Shown one piece after another: positions 42,347 through 54,924 of a stretch of DNA of 64,000 nt. A program made the translations under genes and the position numbers. The notes under the pieces are model-generated. The model ran no database searches. It had not been told where the DNA came from and saw nothing but the letters and a program-made list of their open reading frames with translations. The number at the start of each line of letters is the position of its first letter. The first letter of the stretch is position 1. The stretch is from Elymus sibiricus (lineage: Eukaryota > Streptophyta > Magnoliopsida > Poales > Poaceae): NCBI GenBank assembly GCA_039707655.1, contig CM077665.1:307396486-307460485 (forward strand), written 5' to 3'.

Positions 42347-43889
42347 TGAAAGTGCGTTATATCGACTAGAGGGGGGGTGAATAGGCGATTTTTACAAATT
42401 CGTCACTTGAGGAAATACTAGTTGAGGAATTTGCTAAGTGACGAACTACACGCAGTGGAATAAGTACTCAAGTGCATGTGAAACATGTCAGTAGCATAGT
42501 CATCATGATGAAATGAAACATACACATAGCATGAGTAGCGTGAACAAGATAAGCAGGCAGAAGATAATGTAACTAAAGAATTTGAGGTGAGGAAATTGAG
42601 AAAGTCTTCAGTCAAATTCTTCAAACAGCAACGATCAATTTCATCAACACATATATGAGGAAATGAAAGGGTTGAGGAAATAGAACCAGGGGCTCGATGA
42701 AGACAATGATTTGATGACCCAGTTCCAACTGCTGTGATAGTCGTACGTCTGGTTCGGACCCAGGACACACAGCCCCAGGACACACAGTCCTTACCGTATT
42801 CTCCTTGAGCTAAGGTCACACAGACCTCGCCCAACACTCGTGGTAAGTCTTCAGGGTAGACTTCCAAAACCCTCACAAACTGGTCACCCGACAATCCACA
42901 ATTTACTGCTGGATGCTCTAGACCACGGTCACCCGGCGATCCCCAATTGACTGCAGGATGCACTAGACCATGATGCCTAACCGTCTGGAAGATACACAGT
43001 CTTCAAAGGTAACAAGCGTCGGTTCCACACAGGAACAATTTCTTCAGTGATGCTCAATCACTTTGGGTTGGTGGTTTGGTTTTGGGGGTTTTCCTCACTG
43101 ATGATTTTCGCTCAAAGTCCTCGAGGAATGGGATGCTCTAAAATGACAAGTGTCAAGTTTTCTCTCAGAGCAGCCAACCAGCTAGTGGTTGAGGGGGGCG
43201 GCTATTTATAGCCAGGGTGCATCCCGACATGATAAGACATAAATGCCCCCCAATCATATGACCGTTAGGTGGATAGAATATCTGGACAGCTGGAGCAAAG
43301 CACAACAACGGTCGGAATTTTAACTCTCAAATTCCTCAGGGCTTATCATATTCCTCACTTGTAGGCAATTCGCACTGGCGAAATCCTAACTCCTCAGTCA
43401 GACCAATTTCCTCAGAGACCAGAAGAACATCGTCTCTGTCACTGAAGAACTTGACTGAACTGTAAGAGGTTTCCAAAGGCTTCACTCGAAGGATTGGCTT
43501 ATGTCGAGGCTTTTGAGTTGAGCATCAGATGGAAAAATTTCCTTAGTTTTACCTCGACCCCCTTTAACAGTACGGTGTTTCCTATGACTCAAAGAAAGGA
43601 AATGAAATAGTAAAAACAAAAGCCTTCACGCTTCATTGTCCTCGTTCATATCTTCAAGGTCACACCATCTTCTTCACCTTCAAAGTCTTCAGGGAATACC
43701 AAAGACTTCAGCAAAGTCTTCACCAAAGTCTTCAGTTGAAGACATTCATTTTTAGGGGTTGATATTCTTCGAATATACCAAAGTCCTCATCGACTTATAG
43801 AGCCTGTGTACACTCACAAACATATTAGTCCCTTAACCTATAAGTCTTCAATACACCAAAATCACTAAGGGGCACTAGATGCACTTACA
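42347..43889 (-). repeat. 5' LTR of the Sirevirus
   Basis: 1,543 bp. It lacks a ~20-base segment and part of a poly-C run that are present in the 3' LTR. TATAAATA at 43210-43203 is the likely core promoter. Confidence 0.9.
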
Positions 43890-45181
43890 AATATATTTTT
43901 GGGTTTTTGGTTTTGTAGATCTGAAAACAAAGATGCAAAAAAGATAGATCTCAAAGCAATATGTTGGAAAAGTAGAGCCAGGGGCCGTAGGGTTCACTAG
44001 TGGCTTCTCTCGTGAGTATAGCGCACGGTGGGTGAACAAATTACTGTTGGGCAATTGATAGAAAATCGAATACTCATGACGATATCCAAGGCGATGATCA
44101 TTATATAGGCATCACGTCCAAGATAGGTAGACCGACTCCTGCCTGCATCTACCTCTATTACTCCACACATCGACCGCTATCCAGCATGCATCTAGTGTAT
44201 TAAGTTCATGGAAAACGGAGTAATGCAACAGGAACGATGACATGATGTAGACAAGATCTATTCATGTAGGAATAGACCCCATCTTGGTATCCTTAATAGC
44301 AATGATACATGCGTCTCTTGCTGCCCCTTCTGTCACTGGGAAAGAACACCGCAAGATGGAACCCATCACAAAGAACCTCTTCCCATGGCAAGAAAAATCG
44401 ATCTAGTCGGCCTAACTAAACCAAAGATTCGAAGAAGAAATACGAGGCTATAAGTAATCATGCATATAAGCGATCAAAGAAGACTCAAATAATATTCATG
44501 GATAGAAACTGATCATGAACTCAAAATTCATCGGATCCCAACAAACACACCGCAAAAGTTTACATCAAATAGATCTCCAAGAGACCATTGTATTGAGAAT
44601 CATAAGAGAGAGAGGAAGCCATCTAGCTACTGCCTACGGACATGTAGGTCTATGGTGGAGTACTCACGCATCATCGGAGAGGCACCTGTGAAGAACATGA
44701 ACCCCTCCGTGATGGTGTTTAGATTGGATCTCGAGGTTCTGGAACTTGCGGCAGCTGGAATTGTGTTTTGTCGACTCCCCTAGGTTTTTTGGAATATTTG
44801 GGAATTTATAGGCATCAGAGGCGGTGGAGAGGGGCCGTGAGGAGGGCACAACCCATTAGGGCGCGCCGAGCCCCCCCCCCCTGGCGCGCCCTGGTGGGTT
44901 GTGGTCTCCACGGCCACCTCTCCGACACTTCTTTGGCCCACTGGGTGTCTTCTGGTCCAGAAAAAATCTCCAAAAAGTTTCGCGATTGGACTCCATTTGA
45001 TATTGATATTCTGTGAAGTAAAAAACAAGCAAAAACAGCAACTGGCACTATGGCAGTATGTCAATAGGTTAGTCCCAAAAAATGATATAAAGTTGTTATA
45101 AAATGATTGTAAAAAAATCCAAGAATGATAATATAACAGCATGGAACAAGCAAAAATTATAGATACGTTGGAGATGTATCA

Positions 45182-45218
45182 GTACACTCGAGGTTGGGGA
45201 CCTCGTCCTACGGCGCAT
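45182..45218. other. 37-bp unassigned spacer between two retrotransposons
   Basis: The spacer lies between the end of the composite array (45181) and the 3' LTR of the next Gypsy (45219). It includes ctcgaggttggggacctcg, a short imperfect palindrome. It matches nothing else in the window. Confidence 0.4.
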
Positions 45219-46665
45219 TGATGACCCACAAGTATAGGGGATCAATCGTAGTCCTTTCGATAAGTAAGAGTGTCAAACCCAATGAGGAGCAGAAGGAAAT
45301 GACAAGCGGTTTTCAGCAAGGTAATTTTTGCAAGCACTGAAATTGTAGGTAACAGATAGTTTGATAGCAAGGTAATTGGTAACGAGCAAGTAACGGTAAC
45401 GGTAAACAAGGTGCAGCAAGGTAGCCCAATCCTTTTGAGGCAAAGGACAGGCCAGAACAATCACTAATAATAGGCAAAGTGTTCTTGAGGGTACACGGGA
45501 ATTTCGTCTAGTCACTTTTATCATGTTGGTTTGATTTGTGTTCGCTACTTTGATAATTTGATATGTGGGTGGACCGGTGCTAAGGTGCTGTTCTTACTTG
45601 AACTAACAACCTACTTATGATTAACCCCCTCGCAAGCATCCGCAACTACGAGAAAAGTATTAAGACAAAGTCTAACCATAGCATTAAACATGTGGATCCA
45701 AATCAGCCCCTTACGAAGTAGCGCATAAACTAGGGTTTAAGCTTCTGTCACTCTAGCAACCCATCATCTAATAACTACTCCACAATGCATTCCCTTAGGC
45801 CCATTAATGGTGAAGTGTCATGTAGTCGACATTCACATGACACCACCAAGGGAATCACAACATACATATAATCAAAATATCGAACACATATCAAATTCAC
45901 ATGATTACTCGCAACATGACTTCTCCCGTGACCTCAAGAACAAAGGTAACTACTCACAAATAATAATCATGCTCAAGATCAGAGGAAGTATTGAATAGCA
46001 TAATGGATCTGAACATATAATCTTCCACCAAATAAACCATATAGTAATCAACTACTCAAGGTAATCAACAGTACTAGTCACCCACAGGTACCAATCTGAG
46101 GTTCCGGTACAAAGATTGAACACAAGAGATGAACTAGGGTTTGAGAGGAGATGGTGCTGTTGAAGATGTTGATGAAGATTTGCCTCCCAAAGATGAGAGG
46201 GGTGTTGGTGATGACGATAGCTTCGATTTCCCCCTCCGGGAGGGAAGTTCCCCCGGCGGAATCGCTCCGCCGGAGGGCAAAAGTGCTCCTGCCCAAGTTC
46301 CGCCTCGAGGCGGCAGTGCTTCGTCCCGAAAGTCCTCCTCTTATTTTTTCTAGGTCAAGAGTGACCTTATACGAGAAGATGGGCACCGGAGGTGGGCCTG
46401 GGTGACCACAACCCATCAGGGCGCGCCCAGGGGGGCCTGGCGCGCCCTGGTGGGTTGTGCCCACCTGGGAGGCCCCCTCTGGTAGTTTTCAGCTCTAGTA
46501 TTTTTTATTAAATGCAAAAATAATCTCCGTAAAATTTCAGCTTCATTGGAGTTGTGCAGAATAGGTATCTCTGACGTGCTTTTCTTGGGTCCAGAATTCC
46601 AGCTGCCGGTATTCTCCCTCTTTGTGTAAACCTTGCATATTATGAGAGAAAAGGCATTAGAATCA
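45219..46665 (-). repeat. 3' LTR of the Athila-lineage Gypsy
   Basis: 1,447 bp. The inner edge was fixed by the purine tract at 46666-46676, followed on the minus strand by TGATTC; the outer edge TGATGACCCACAAG (plus strand) is at 45219. Confidence 0.85.
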
Positions 46666-46699
46666 CTCCCCAAAGCATTATTATTCAACAAAACAAAGT

Positions 46700-46978
46700 A
46701 AATAATAGTAGGAAATCATGATGCAAAATGGACGGGATAAATTGGACCTTAGGTTTGTATCTTCTAGGGAGGCTTGACTTCTTGAATTCCACATGCATGT
46801 CTCCGGGTTGAGGCAACAGATCATCCTCTTCCTCAGAGTTGTCATCTTTTGTTTCCTACATGGTAGCATCTTCTTCCTCCTCCGAGGTCCATAGATAGGG
46901 GTAAATTTCCCTAAAGATCTTCGGGTCTGGAACATAGGGATCAACATGGATCTCCCCCTCTGAATCTTGAGACGACAT
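46700..46978 (-). pseudogene. Small acidic ORF 3' of pol
   Basis: A short frame begins MSSQDSEGEIHVDPYVPDPK at 46978 and continues with an acidic SEEEED stretch; a TAG near 46859 interrupts it. It sits between integrase and the 3' LTR, where Athila-lineage elements often have an extra short frame. Function unknown. Confidence 0.35.
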
Positions 46979-47278
46979 ATTTCTAGGTCTGCTAGGGAAA
47001 CATCACGAAACAAGAACAGAGGATTTTTCTGCGATGCCATCGTCAAAATAGTCGGGGGTATATATAGAGAATTTTTATTCTTGGGGAACAAGTATTTGGA
47101 AGGAAAACGGAGTCGGGAAGGCATCCGAGGTGGGCACAACCCACCAGGGCGCGCCCTGGTGTATCGTGCTCGCCTCGATCACCTTCCGGTTTATTTTTTT
47201 ATTTCCAAAATTCTAAAATATTCCAAAACTGACAAAAAATATTTTTGCGGATCTTTCGGAGTCCGTTTACTTACTGTA

Positions 47279-50200
47279 TCACGTACCTCCAATATTTAAG
47301 TATTCTGGAGTGTTCCGGAAGGTTTCTTTTATGTGTTCCTCCGGTGCCATGGTTTGGATAACATTGCTTTCAACGATAATAGGCGTACCTAAGATATAAT
47401 GCTTAATTCTTTGTCCATTGACCACCTTCGGGTTAGTACCTTCGGCGTTATTAATCTTGATAGCTCCAGAACGATAAACCTCTTCGATAATATATGGTCC
47501 TTCCCATTTTGAGAGAAGCTTTCCTGCAAAAAATCTTAAACGAGAGTTGAACAAAAGAACATAATCTCCTATTTTGAATTCCCGCTTTTGGATTCTTTTG
47601 ACATGCCATCTTTTTACCTTTTCTTTGAATAGCTTGGCATTTTCATACGCTTGGGTTCTCCATTCATCTAGTGAGCTAATATCAACAAGCCTCTTCTCAC
47701 CGGCAAGTTTGAAATCATAGTTGAGTTCTTTAATTGCCCAAAATGCTTTGTGTTCTAGTTCTAGAGGCAAATGACAAGCTTTCCCATACACCATTTTATA
47801 TGGAGACATACCCATAGGATTTTTATAAGCTGTTCTATAGGCCCAAAGTGCATCATCTAATTTCTTAGACCAATTCTTACGAGACCTATTGACAGTTTTT
47901 TGTAATATTAATTTTATTTCTCTATTGCTAAGTTTAACTTGACCACTAGATTGAGGATGTTAGGGTGATGCAATTCTATGGTTAACATCATATTTAGCAA
48001 GCATCTTACGGAAAGCACCATGAATAAAGTGTGAACCACCATCGGTCATTAAATATCTAGGGACTCCAAACCTCGGGAAGATAACCTCTTTAAGCATTTT
48101 AATGGAGGTGTGGTGATCGGCACTACTAGTTGGAATAGCTTCTACCCACTTAGTGACATAATCGTCCGCAACCAAAATATGAGTGAACCCGTTAGAGGAA
48201 GGAAAAGGCCCCATATAATCAAAACCCCAAATGTCAAATGGTTCAACAACAAGTGAATAATTCATAGGCATTTCCTGACGCTTACTGATATTACCAATTC
48301 TTTGACATTCATCACAAGACAAGAAAAACTTACGGGCATCCTTGAAGAGAGTAGGCCAATAAAAACCAGATTGCAATACCTTATGAGCAGTTCTATCTCC
48401 CGCATGATGCCCTCCATAAGCTTCGGAATGACATTTCCGTAGGATTTGTTCCTGTTCATGCTCAGGTACACAACGTCTAATAATATCATCTACTCCTTCT
48501 TTATAAAGGTGTGGGTCATCCCAAAAGTAATGTCTCAAGTCATAGAATTTTTTTCTCTTTTGTTGATAAGTAAAGCTGGGTGGTATATATTTAGCGATAA
48601 TGTAATTAGCATAATCAACATACCAAGGTGTGTTTTGTGAGACACTTATTGCAGCTAGCTGTTCGTCAGGGAAACTATCATCAATAGGTAGTGGGTCATC
48701 AAGAATATTTTCTAACCTAGACAAGTTATCAGCTACGGGGTTCTCAGCTCCTTTCCTATCAACGACGTGTAAGTCAAATTCTTGAAGCAGAAGAACCCAC
48801 CTAATGATTCTAGGTTTAGCATCTTTCTTTTCCATAAGGTATTTTATAATAGCATGATCAGTGTGAACAATAACTTTGGAGTCAACAATATAGGATCTAA
48901 ATTTATCACAAGCAAACACAACTGCTAAAATTCTTTTTCAGTAGTAGCATAGTTTCGTTGGGCACTGTCTAGAGTTTTACTAGCATAATGGATAACATTC
49001 AATTTCTTATCAACTCTTTGTCCTAGGACAACACCAATAGCATAATCACTAGCATCACACATAATTTCAAAAGGCAAGTTCCAATTAGGTGGTTGAACGA
49101 TAGGTGCAGAGGTTAAGGCTTTCTTGAGTGTTTCAAAGGCTTCCACACAATCATCATCAAAAACAAAAGGAATATCCTTTTGCAAAAGATTAGTAAAAGG
49201 CCTGGAAATTTTAGAGAAGTCTTTAATGAACCTCCTATAAAAACCAGCATGACCAAGGAAACTTTGAATACCTTTAATATCTTTAGGACATGGCATTTTC
49301 TCAATTGCATCAACTTTAGATTTATCCACCTCAATACCTCATTCAGATATTTTGTGCCCCAAGACAATGCCTTCATTAACCATAAAGTGGCACTTCTCTC
49401 AATTCAAGACGAGATTAGTTTGTTCACATCTCTGCAAAACTCGATCAAGGTTGCTTAAGCAATCATCAAAAGAAGTTTCGTAAACGGAAAAATCATCCAT
49501 GTAAACCTCCACAATCTTTTCACAAAAACCAGAGAATATAGCAGTCATACATCTTTGAAAGGTAGCAGGTGCATTGCATAAACCAAAAGGCATACGTCTA
49601 TAAGCATAGGTTCCAAAAGGGCAAGTAAAGGTAGTTTTCTCTTGATCAGATTGTGACACAGGTATTTGAGAGAAACCAGAATATCCATCTAAGAAACAAA
49701 AGTGTGTGTGCTTAGATAGTCTTTCAAGCATTTGATCAATGAACGGTAGAGGGTAATGATCTTTTCTAGTAGCTTTATTTAATTTTCTAAAATCAATTAC
49801 CATTCTAGAGCCAGTGACAATTCTTTGTGGAATGAGTTCATTCTTATCATTAGGAACAACGGTAATACCTCCTTTCTTAGGGATACAATGAACGGGACTT
49901 ACCCATCTACTATCAGCTATGGGATAGATTATACCTGCTTCCAGAAGTTTCAATATTTCAGTTCTTACCACTTCTTTCATCTTCGGATTCAATCGCCGTT
50001 GGTGATCAACAACGGGTTTGGCATCAGGTTCCATATTGATCTTGTGCTGACATAGAGTGGGACTAATGCCCTTAAGATCATCAAGAGTATATCCAATAGC
50101 ATCTTGGTGCTTCCTTAGAACTTTTAATAATCTTTCTTCTTCATGTTTTGAAAGGTTAGCACTAATAATAACAGGATATATCTTTTTCTCATCAAGATAA

Positions 50201-52023
50201 GCATACCTCAAAGTGTCAGGCAATTGTTTCAATTCAAACACAGGATCACCTTTAGGTGGAGGAGGACCTCCAAGAGTTTCAATAGGCAAATTGTGTTTCA
50301 AGAGAGGTTGTTGTTCGAAGAAAATTTGATCTATTTCATTTCTTTCGCGCAAATGCATATCATTTTCATGGTCGAGCAAATATTGTTCTAATGGATCAGT
50401 AGGAGGCACAGCAATAGAAGCAAGACCAATTATTTCATCCTTACTAGATAACGCTTTATTACGAGGTTGTCTACTAAACATGGAAAAATTAAACTCATGA
50501 GACACATTACCAAAACTGACACCGACAGTTTGTTTTTCACAATCTATCTTAGCATTGACAGTGCTCAAGAAAGGTTTACCAAAGGTAATGGGACAAAAGT
50601 CATCTTGTGGGGAACCAAGGACTAGAAAATCAGTAGGATATTTTACTTTCCCACACAAGACTTCAACATCTCTAACAATCCCAAGTGGTGTGATAGTGTC
50701 TCTATTAGCAAGTTTAATAGTAACATCAATATCTTCCATTTCAGTAGGTGCTATTTCATCTATAATTTCTTGGTATAAGGTAAAAGGGATACTACTCACA
50801 CTAGCACCTAAATCACATAAACCATGATAGCAATGATCTCCTATTTTAACTGAGACAATAGGCAAGCCTTCTATGGGTCTATGTTTATCTTTTTCACCAG
50901 GTTTAGCAATTCTAGCAGCTTCATCACAAAAGTAGATAACATGCCCATCAATATTTTCTACCAAGAGATCTTTAACCATAGCAACACTAGGTTCTACTTT
51001 AATTTGCTCAGGGGGGTTTGGTGCTCTTATATTACTCTTACGAACCACAGTTGATACCTTAGCATGTTCCTTTATCCTAACAGGGAAAAGTGGTTTTTCA
51101 ATATAAGCGGTAGGCACAACTGGATCAACATTGTAAAAGATGGTTTCTTCTTTAGCTATGACCAGATCTTTAATTTCTTCTTCAATAGGGGGATGACATT
51201 TAAACCACTTCTCCTTAGGGAGATCAACGCGAGTAGCAAATGCTTCACAGAAAGAGGCTACTATCTCGGAGTCAAGTCCATATTTAGTGCTAAACTTGTG
51301 AAAAGTATCGGTATTCATAAAAGATTTAACACACTCAAATTCAAGCTTTATACCTGACTCATTACCTTCGTCGAGTTCCCAATCTTCAGAGTTGCGTTTA
51401 ATTCTTTCTAAGAGATCCCACTTGAATTCAATAGTCTTCATCATATAAGAACCAGCACAAGAAGTATCAAGCATCGATTGATCATTATAAGAATGCCGAG
51501 CATAAAAAATCTGAATGATAACTTCTCTCGGAATGTCATGATTGGGGCATGAATATAACATTGACTTAAGCCTCCCCCAAGCTAGAGCGATACTTTCTCC
51601 TTCACGAGGCCAAAAATTATATATATAATACCGATCACGATGAACTAGATGCATAGGATAAAACTTTTGATGGAATTCCAATTGCAAACGATTCCAGTTC
51701 CACGATCCAAGATCATCACATAGCCTATACCATGTCAAAGCATTTCCCTCCAAAGATAAAGGGAAAACCTTCTTCTTAACTTCATCTCCGGGTAAACCTG
51801 CAAGCTTAAATAATCCACAAATTTCATTCACATATAAAAGATGCATATCAGGATGTTCAGTTCCATCTCCTGCATAAGGTTTAGCAAGCAGTTGTTCTAA
51901 CATACCCAAAGTAATTTCATAAGTAACATTTTCAGTAGGTGTTGTAGGTTTAGGGGCAACTAATTGTTGTTCCGGTCGAGGTGAAGATACCCCGAACAAA
52001 CCCCTCAAAGGATTGTTCTCCAT
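47279..52023 (-). pseudogene. Gag-Pro-RT-RH-IN polyprotein of the Athila-lineage Gypsy, broken
   Basis: It starts MENNPLRGLFG at 52023. Order: retrotransposon Gag domain (about residues 60-170, with PLSLEGNALTWYRL), protease with CDLGASVSS near 50815, RT (WVSPVHCIPKKGG, FCFLDGYSGFSQIPV, YMDDFSVY near 49500-49480), RNase H (CDASDYAIGVVLGQR), and integrase with an HHCC zinc region ([18 protein letters not shown]), DYMGPF and LMTDGGSHF. Breaks: TGA at 49399-49401 and again near 49330 in the same frame, a one-T loss in a T run near 48930, and TAA at 47960-47962 replacing the Tyr of the usual YHPQSSGQ motif. The final 178 codons are intact to 47279. All catalytic blocks are recognisable. Confidence 0.9.
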
Positions 52024-52100
52024 AGTAGCAAGTAGCAATAAATTTCAGCACGTAGTATAAGTTTTTCCTTACCAATTTCCACTTACCAAGAGCGCTTCAC

Positions 52101-52118
52101 TCCCCGGCAACGGCGCCA
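52101..52118 (-). other. Primer-binding site, tRNA-Asp type
   Basis: A perfect TGGCGCCGTTGCCGGGGA on the minus strand, 11 bases inside the 5' LTR end at 52130. Confidence 0.9.
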
Positions 52119-52129
52119 GAAAAGAGTCT

Positions 52130-53556
52130 TGATGACCCAAAAGTATAGGGGATCAATCGTAGTCCTTTCGATAAGTAAGAGTGTCGAACCCAACGAGGAG
52201 CAGAAGGAAATGACAAGCGGTTTTCAGCAAGGTAATTTCTGCAAGCACTGAAATTGTGGGTAACAGATAGTTTGATAACAAGGTAATTGGTAACGAGCAA
52301 GTAACGGTAACGGTAAACAAGGTGCATCAAGGTAGCCCAATCCTTTTGAGGCAAAGGACAGGCCAGAACAATCACTAGTAATAGGCAAAGTGTTCTTGAG
52401 GGTACACGGGAATTTCGTCTAGTCACTTTTATCATGTTGGTTTGATTCGTGTTCGCTACTTTGATAATTTGATATGTGGGTGGACTAATGTTAAGGTGCT
52501 ATTCTTACTTGAACTAACAACCTACTTATGATTAACCCCCTCGCAAGCATCCACAACTACGAGAAAAGTATTAAGACAAAGTCTAACCATAGCATTAAAC
52601 ATGTGGATCCAAATCAGCCCCTTACGAAGTAGCGCATAAACTAGGGTTTAAGCTTTTGTCACTCTAGCAACCCATCATCTAATAACTACTCCACAATGCA
52701 TTACCTTAGGCCCATGAATGGTGAAGTGTCATGTAGTCGACGTTCACATGACACCACTAAGGGAATCACAACATACATATCATCAAAATATCGAACACAT
52801 ATCAAATTCACATGATTACTCGCAACATGACTTCTCCCGTGACCTCAAGAACAAAGGTAACTACTCACAAATAATAATCATGCTCAAGATCAGAGGAGTA
52901 TTGAATAGCATAATGGATCTGAACATATAATCTTCCACCAAATAAACCATATAGTAATCAACTACGCAAGGTAATCAACAGTACTAGTCACCCACAGGTA
53001 CCAATCTGAGGTTCCGATACAAAGATTGAACACAAGGGATGAACTAGGGTTTGAGAGGAGATGGTGCTGTTGAAGATGTTGATGAAGATTGGCCTCCCAA
53101 AGATGAGAGGGATGTTGGTGATGACGATAGCTTCGATTTCCCTCTCCGGGAGGGAAGTTCCCCCGGCGGAATCGCTCCGCCGCAGGGCAAAAGTGCTCCT
53201 GCCCAAGTTCTGCCTCGAGGCGGCAGCGCTTCATCCCGAAAGTCCTCATCTTATTTTTTCTAGGTCAAGAGTGACCATATACCAGAAGATGGGCACCGGA
53301 GGTGGGCCTGGGTGACCACAACCCATCAGGGCTCACCTAGGGGGCCTGGCGCGCCCTGGTGGGTTGTGCCCACCTGGGAGGCCCCCTCTGGTAGTTTTCA
53401 GCTCCAGTATTTTTTATTAAATGCAAAAATAATCTCCGTAAAATTTCAGCTTCATTGGAGTTGTGCAGAATAGGTATCTCTGACGTGCTTTTCTTGGGTC
53501 CAGAATTCCAGCTGCCGGTATTCTCCCTCTTTGTGTAAACCTTGCATATTATGAGA
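52130..53556 (-). repeat. 5' LTR of the Athila-lineage Gypsy, truncated
   Basis: It matches the 3' LTR from its PBS-proximal end to tattatgaga at 53556. The outermost ~19 bases are missing and the next base already belongs to the neighbouring LTR. Confidence 0.85.
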
Positions 53557-54914
53557 TTTTTTTTGGACCAGAAGACACCCAGTGGGCCAAAAAAGAGCCA
53601 GAGAGGTGGGCTGTGGGGAGCACAGCCCACCAGGGCCGCCAGGGGGCCCCCGGCGCGCCCTGATGGGTTGTGCCCTCCACGGGGCCCCTCTGCACCGCCT
53701 CTGATGCCTATAAATTCCCAAATATTCCAAAAACCCTAGGGGAGTCGACGAAACACAATTCCAGCCGCCACAAGTTCCAGAACCTCGAGATCCAATCTAA
53801 ACACCATCACGGAGGGGTTCATCTTCCTCATATGTGCCTCTCCGGTGATGCGTGAGTAGTCCACCATAGACGTACGGGTCCGTAGGTAGTAGCTAGATGG
53901 CTTCCTCTCTCTCTCTCTTATGATTCTCAATACAATGGTCTCTTGGGGATCTATTTGATGTAAACTTTTGCGGTGTGTTTGTTGGGATCCGATGAATTTT
54001 GAGTTCATGATCAGTTTCTATCCCTGAATATTATTTGAGTCTTCTTTGATCTCTTATATGCATGATTACTTATAGCCTCATTTTTCTTCTCCGAATCTTT
54101 GGTTTAGTTAGGCCGACTAGAACGATTTTTCTTGCCATGGGAAGAGGTGCTTTGTGATGGGTTCGATCTTGCGGAGTTCTTTCCCAGTGACAGAAGGGGC
54201 AGCAAGACACGCATGTATCGTTGCTATTAAGGATAACAAGATGGGGTCTATTCCTACATGAATAGATCTTGTCTACATCATGTCATCGTTCTTATTGCAT
54301 TACTCCGTTTGTCCATGAACTTAACACACTAGATGCATGCTGGATAGCGGTCGATGTGTGGAGTAATAGAGGTAGATGCAGGCAGGAGTCGGTCTATCTA
54401 TCTTGGACGTGATGCCTATATAATGATCATCGCCTTGGATATCGTCATGACTATTCGATTTTCTATCAATTGCCCAACAGTAATTTGTTCACCCACCGTG
54501 CGCTATACTCATGAGAGAAGCCACTAGTGAACCCTACGGCCCCCGGGTCTACTTTTCCATCGTATTGCCTTCCGGTCTACGTTTTTGCACTCTTTGTTTT
54601 CAGATCTACAAAACCAAAAACCCAAAAATATATTGCTGCATATTTACTCTTTTTATTTGAGTTCTTGAGAGATCTATCTCTCCTATCTATCACTACCTAA
54701 TCTATCTTATTACCATAGAGAGATTGACAACCTCTCTTTCGCGTCGGGTTGCAAGTATTTGTTGTTTGTGTGCAGGTGCTGCTTATTGGGTGGTGGTGAT
54801 CCTCCTACTGGTTCGATAACCTTGGTTTCATAACTAAGGGAAATACTCACCGTCGCTGTGCTGCATCATCCCTTCCTCTTTGGGGAAATACCGACGCAGT
54901 CTCAAGCCACGTCA
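53553..54914 (+). repeat. 5' LTR, missing its first ~213 bases
   Basis: Alignment to 58451-60021 begins at gagatttttt; the upstream ~213 bases are replaced by the truncated LTR of the neighbouring Gypsy. The four bases gaga are shared by both partners. Confidence 0.85.
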
Positions 54915-54924
54915 AAGGAATTTC

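Larger units (their letters stand above)
29007..43889 (-). mobile_element. Sirevirus-type Copia retrotransposon (Maximus-like), complete, TSD AATAT
   Basis: This 14.9-kb element has LTRs at 42347-43889 (5') and 29007-30570 (3') with TGTAAG...TTTCA termini on the minus strand, and a perfect TSD AATAT (29002-29006, 43890-43894). The order is PBS, gag, protease, integrase, RT, RNase H, then a large extra gene before the 3' LTR. The Copia order plus a long extra ORF and ~15-kb length point to the Sirevirus genus. By hand count the LTRs differ at about thirty positions plus indels (about 2%), indicating recent insertion, yet gag, pol and the extra gene all carry stops or frameshifts. Confidence 0.9.
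16901..45181 (-). mobile_element. Composite Athila-lineage (Sabrina/WHAM-like) array with shared LTR
   Basis: Read on the minus strand the order is: LTR (45181 to 28716), internal region (28715 to 25088), LTR (25087 to 17684), internal region (17683 to 16916), then only the last 15 bases of a third LTR (16915 to 16901). Two internal regions thus share one central LTR, as expected from unequal recombination between elements. Two later insertions split the LTRs: 18131-23981 and 29007-43889. Both internal regions start with a tRNA-Asp-type PBS. No pol frame is present, so the array is non-autonomous. The flanks cctgg and gtaca do not form a TSD, consistent with a recombined structure. Confidence 0.75.
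28716..45181 (-). mobile_element. Right LTR of the composite array, split by the Sirevirus
   Basis: The LTR begins at 45181 (TGATACATCTCCAACG on minus) and ends at 28716 (CCACGTCA). Removing 29007-43889 and one TSD copy leaves about 1.58 kb, matching the family LTR. It is the 5' LTR of internal region 2. Confidence 0.8.
45219..53556 (-). mobile_element. Athila-lineage Gypsy retrotransposon, nearly complete
   Basis: The 3' LTR is 45219-46665 and the 5' LTR is 52130-53556; the latter lacks its outermost ~19 bases at a recombination junction. LTR ends read TGATTCTAATG...GGGTCATCA on the minus strand. The PBS is tRNA-Asp type and the polypurine tract gctttggggag is at 46676-46666. A single gag-pro-RT-RH-IN frame occupies 47279-52023. 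LTR divergence by eye is about 2%. No TSD can be checked because the right flank is deleted. PBS type and polyprotein suit the Athila/WHAM group. Confidence 0.85.

Noticed and set aside
45182..45218. TSD of the Athila-lineage Gypsy
   Set aside because: The five bases left of 45219 (cgcat) have no counterpart on the right because that flank is deleted at 53556.
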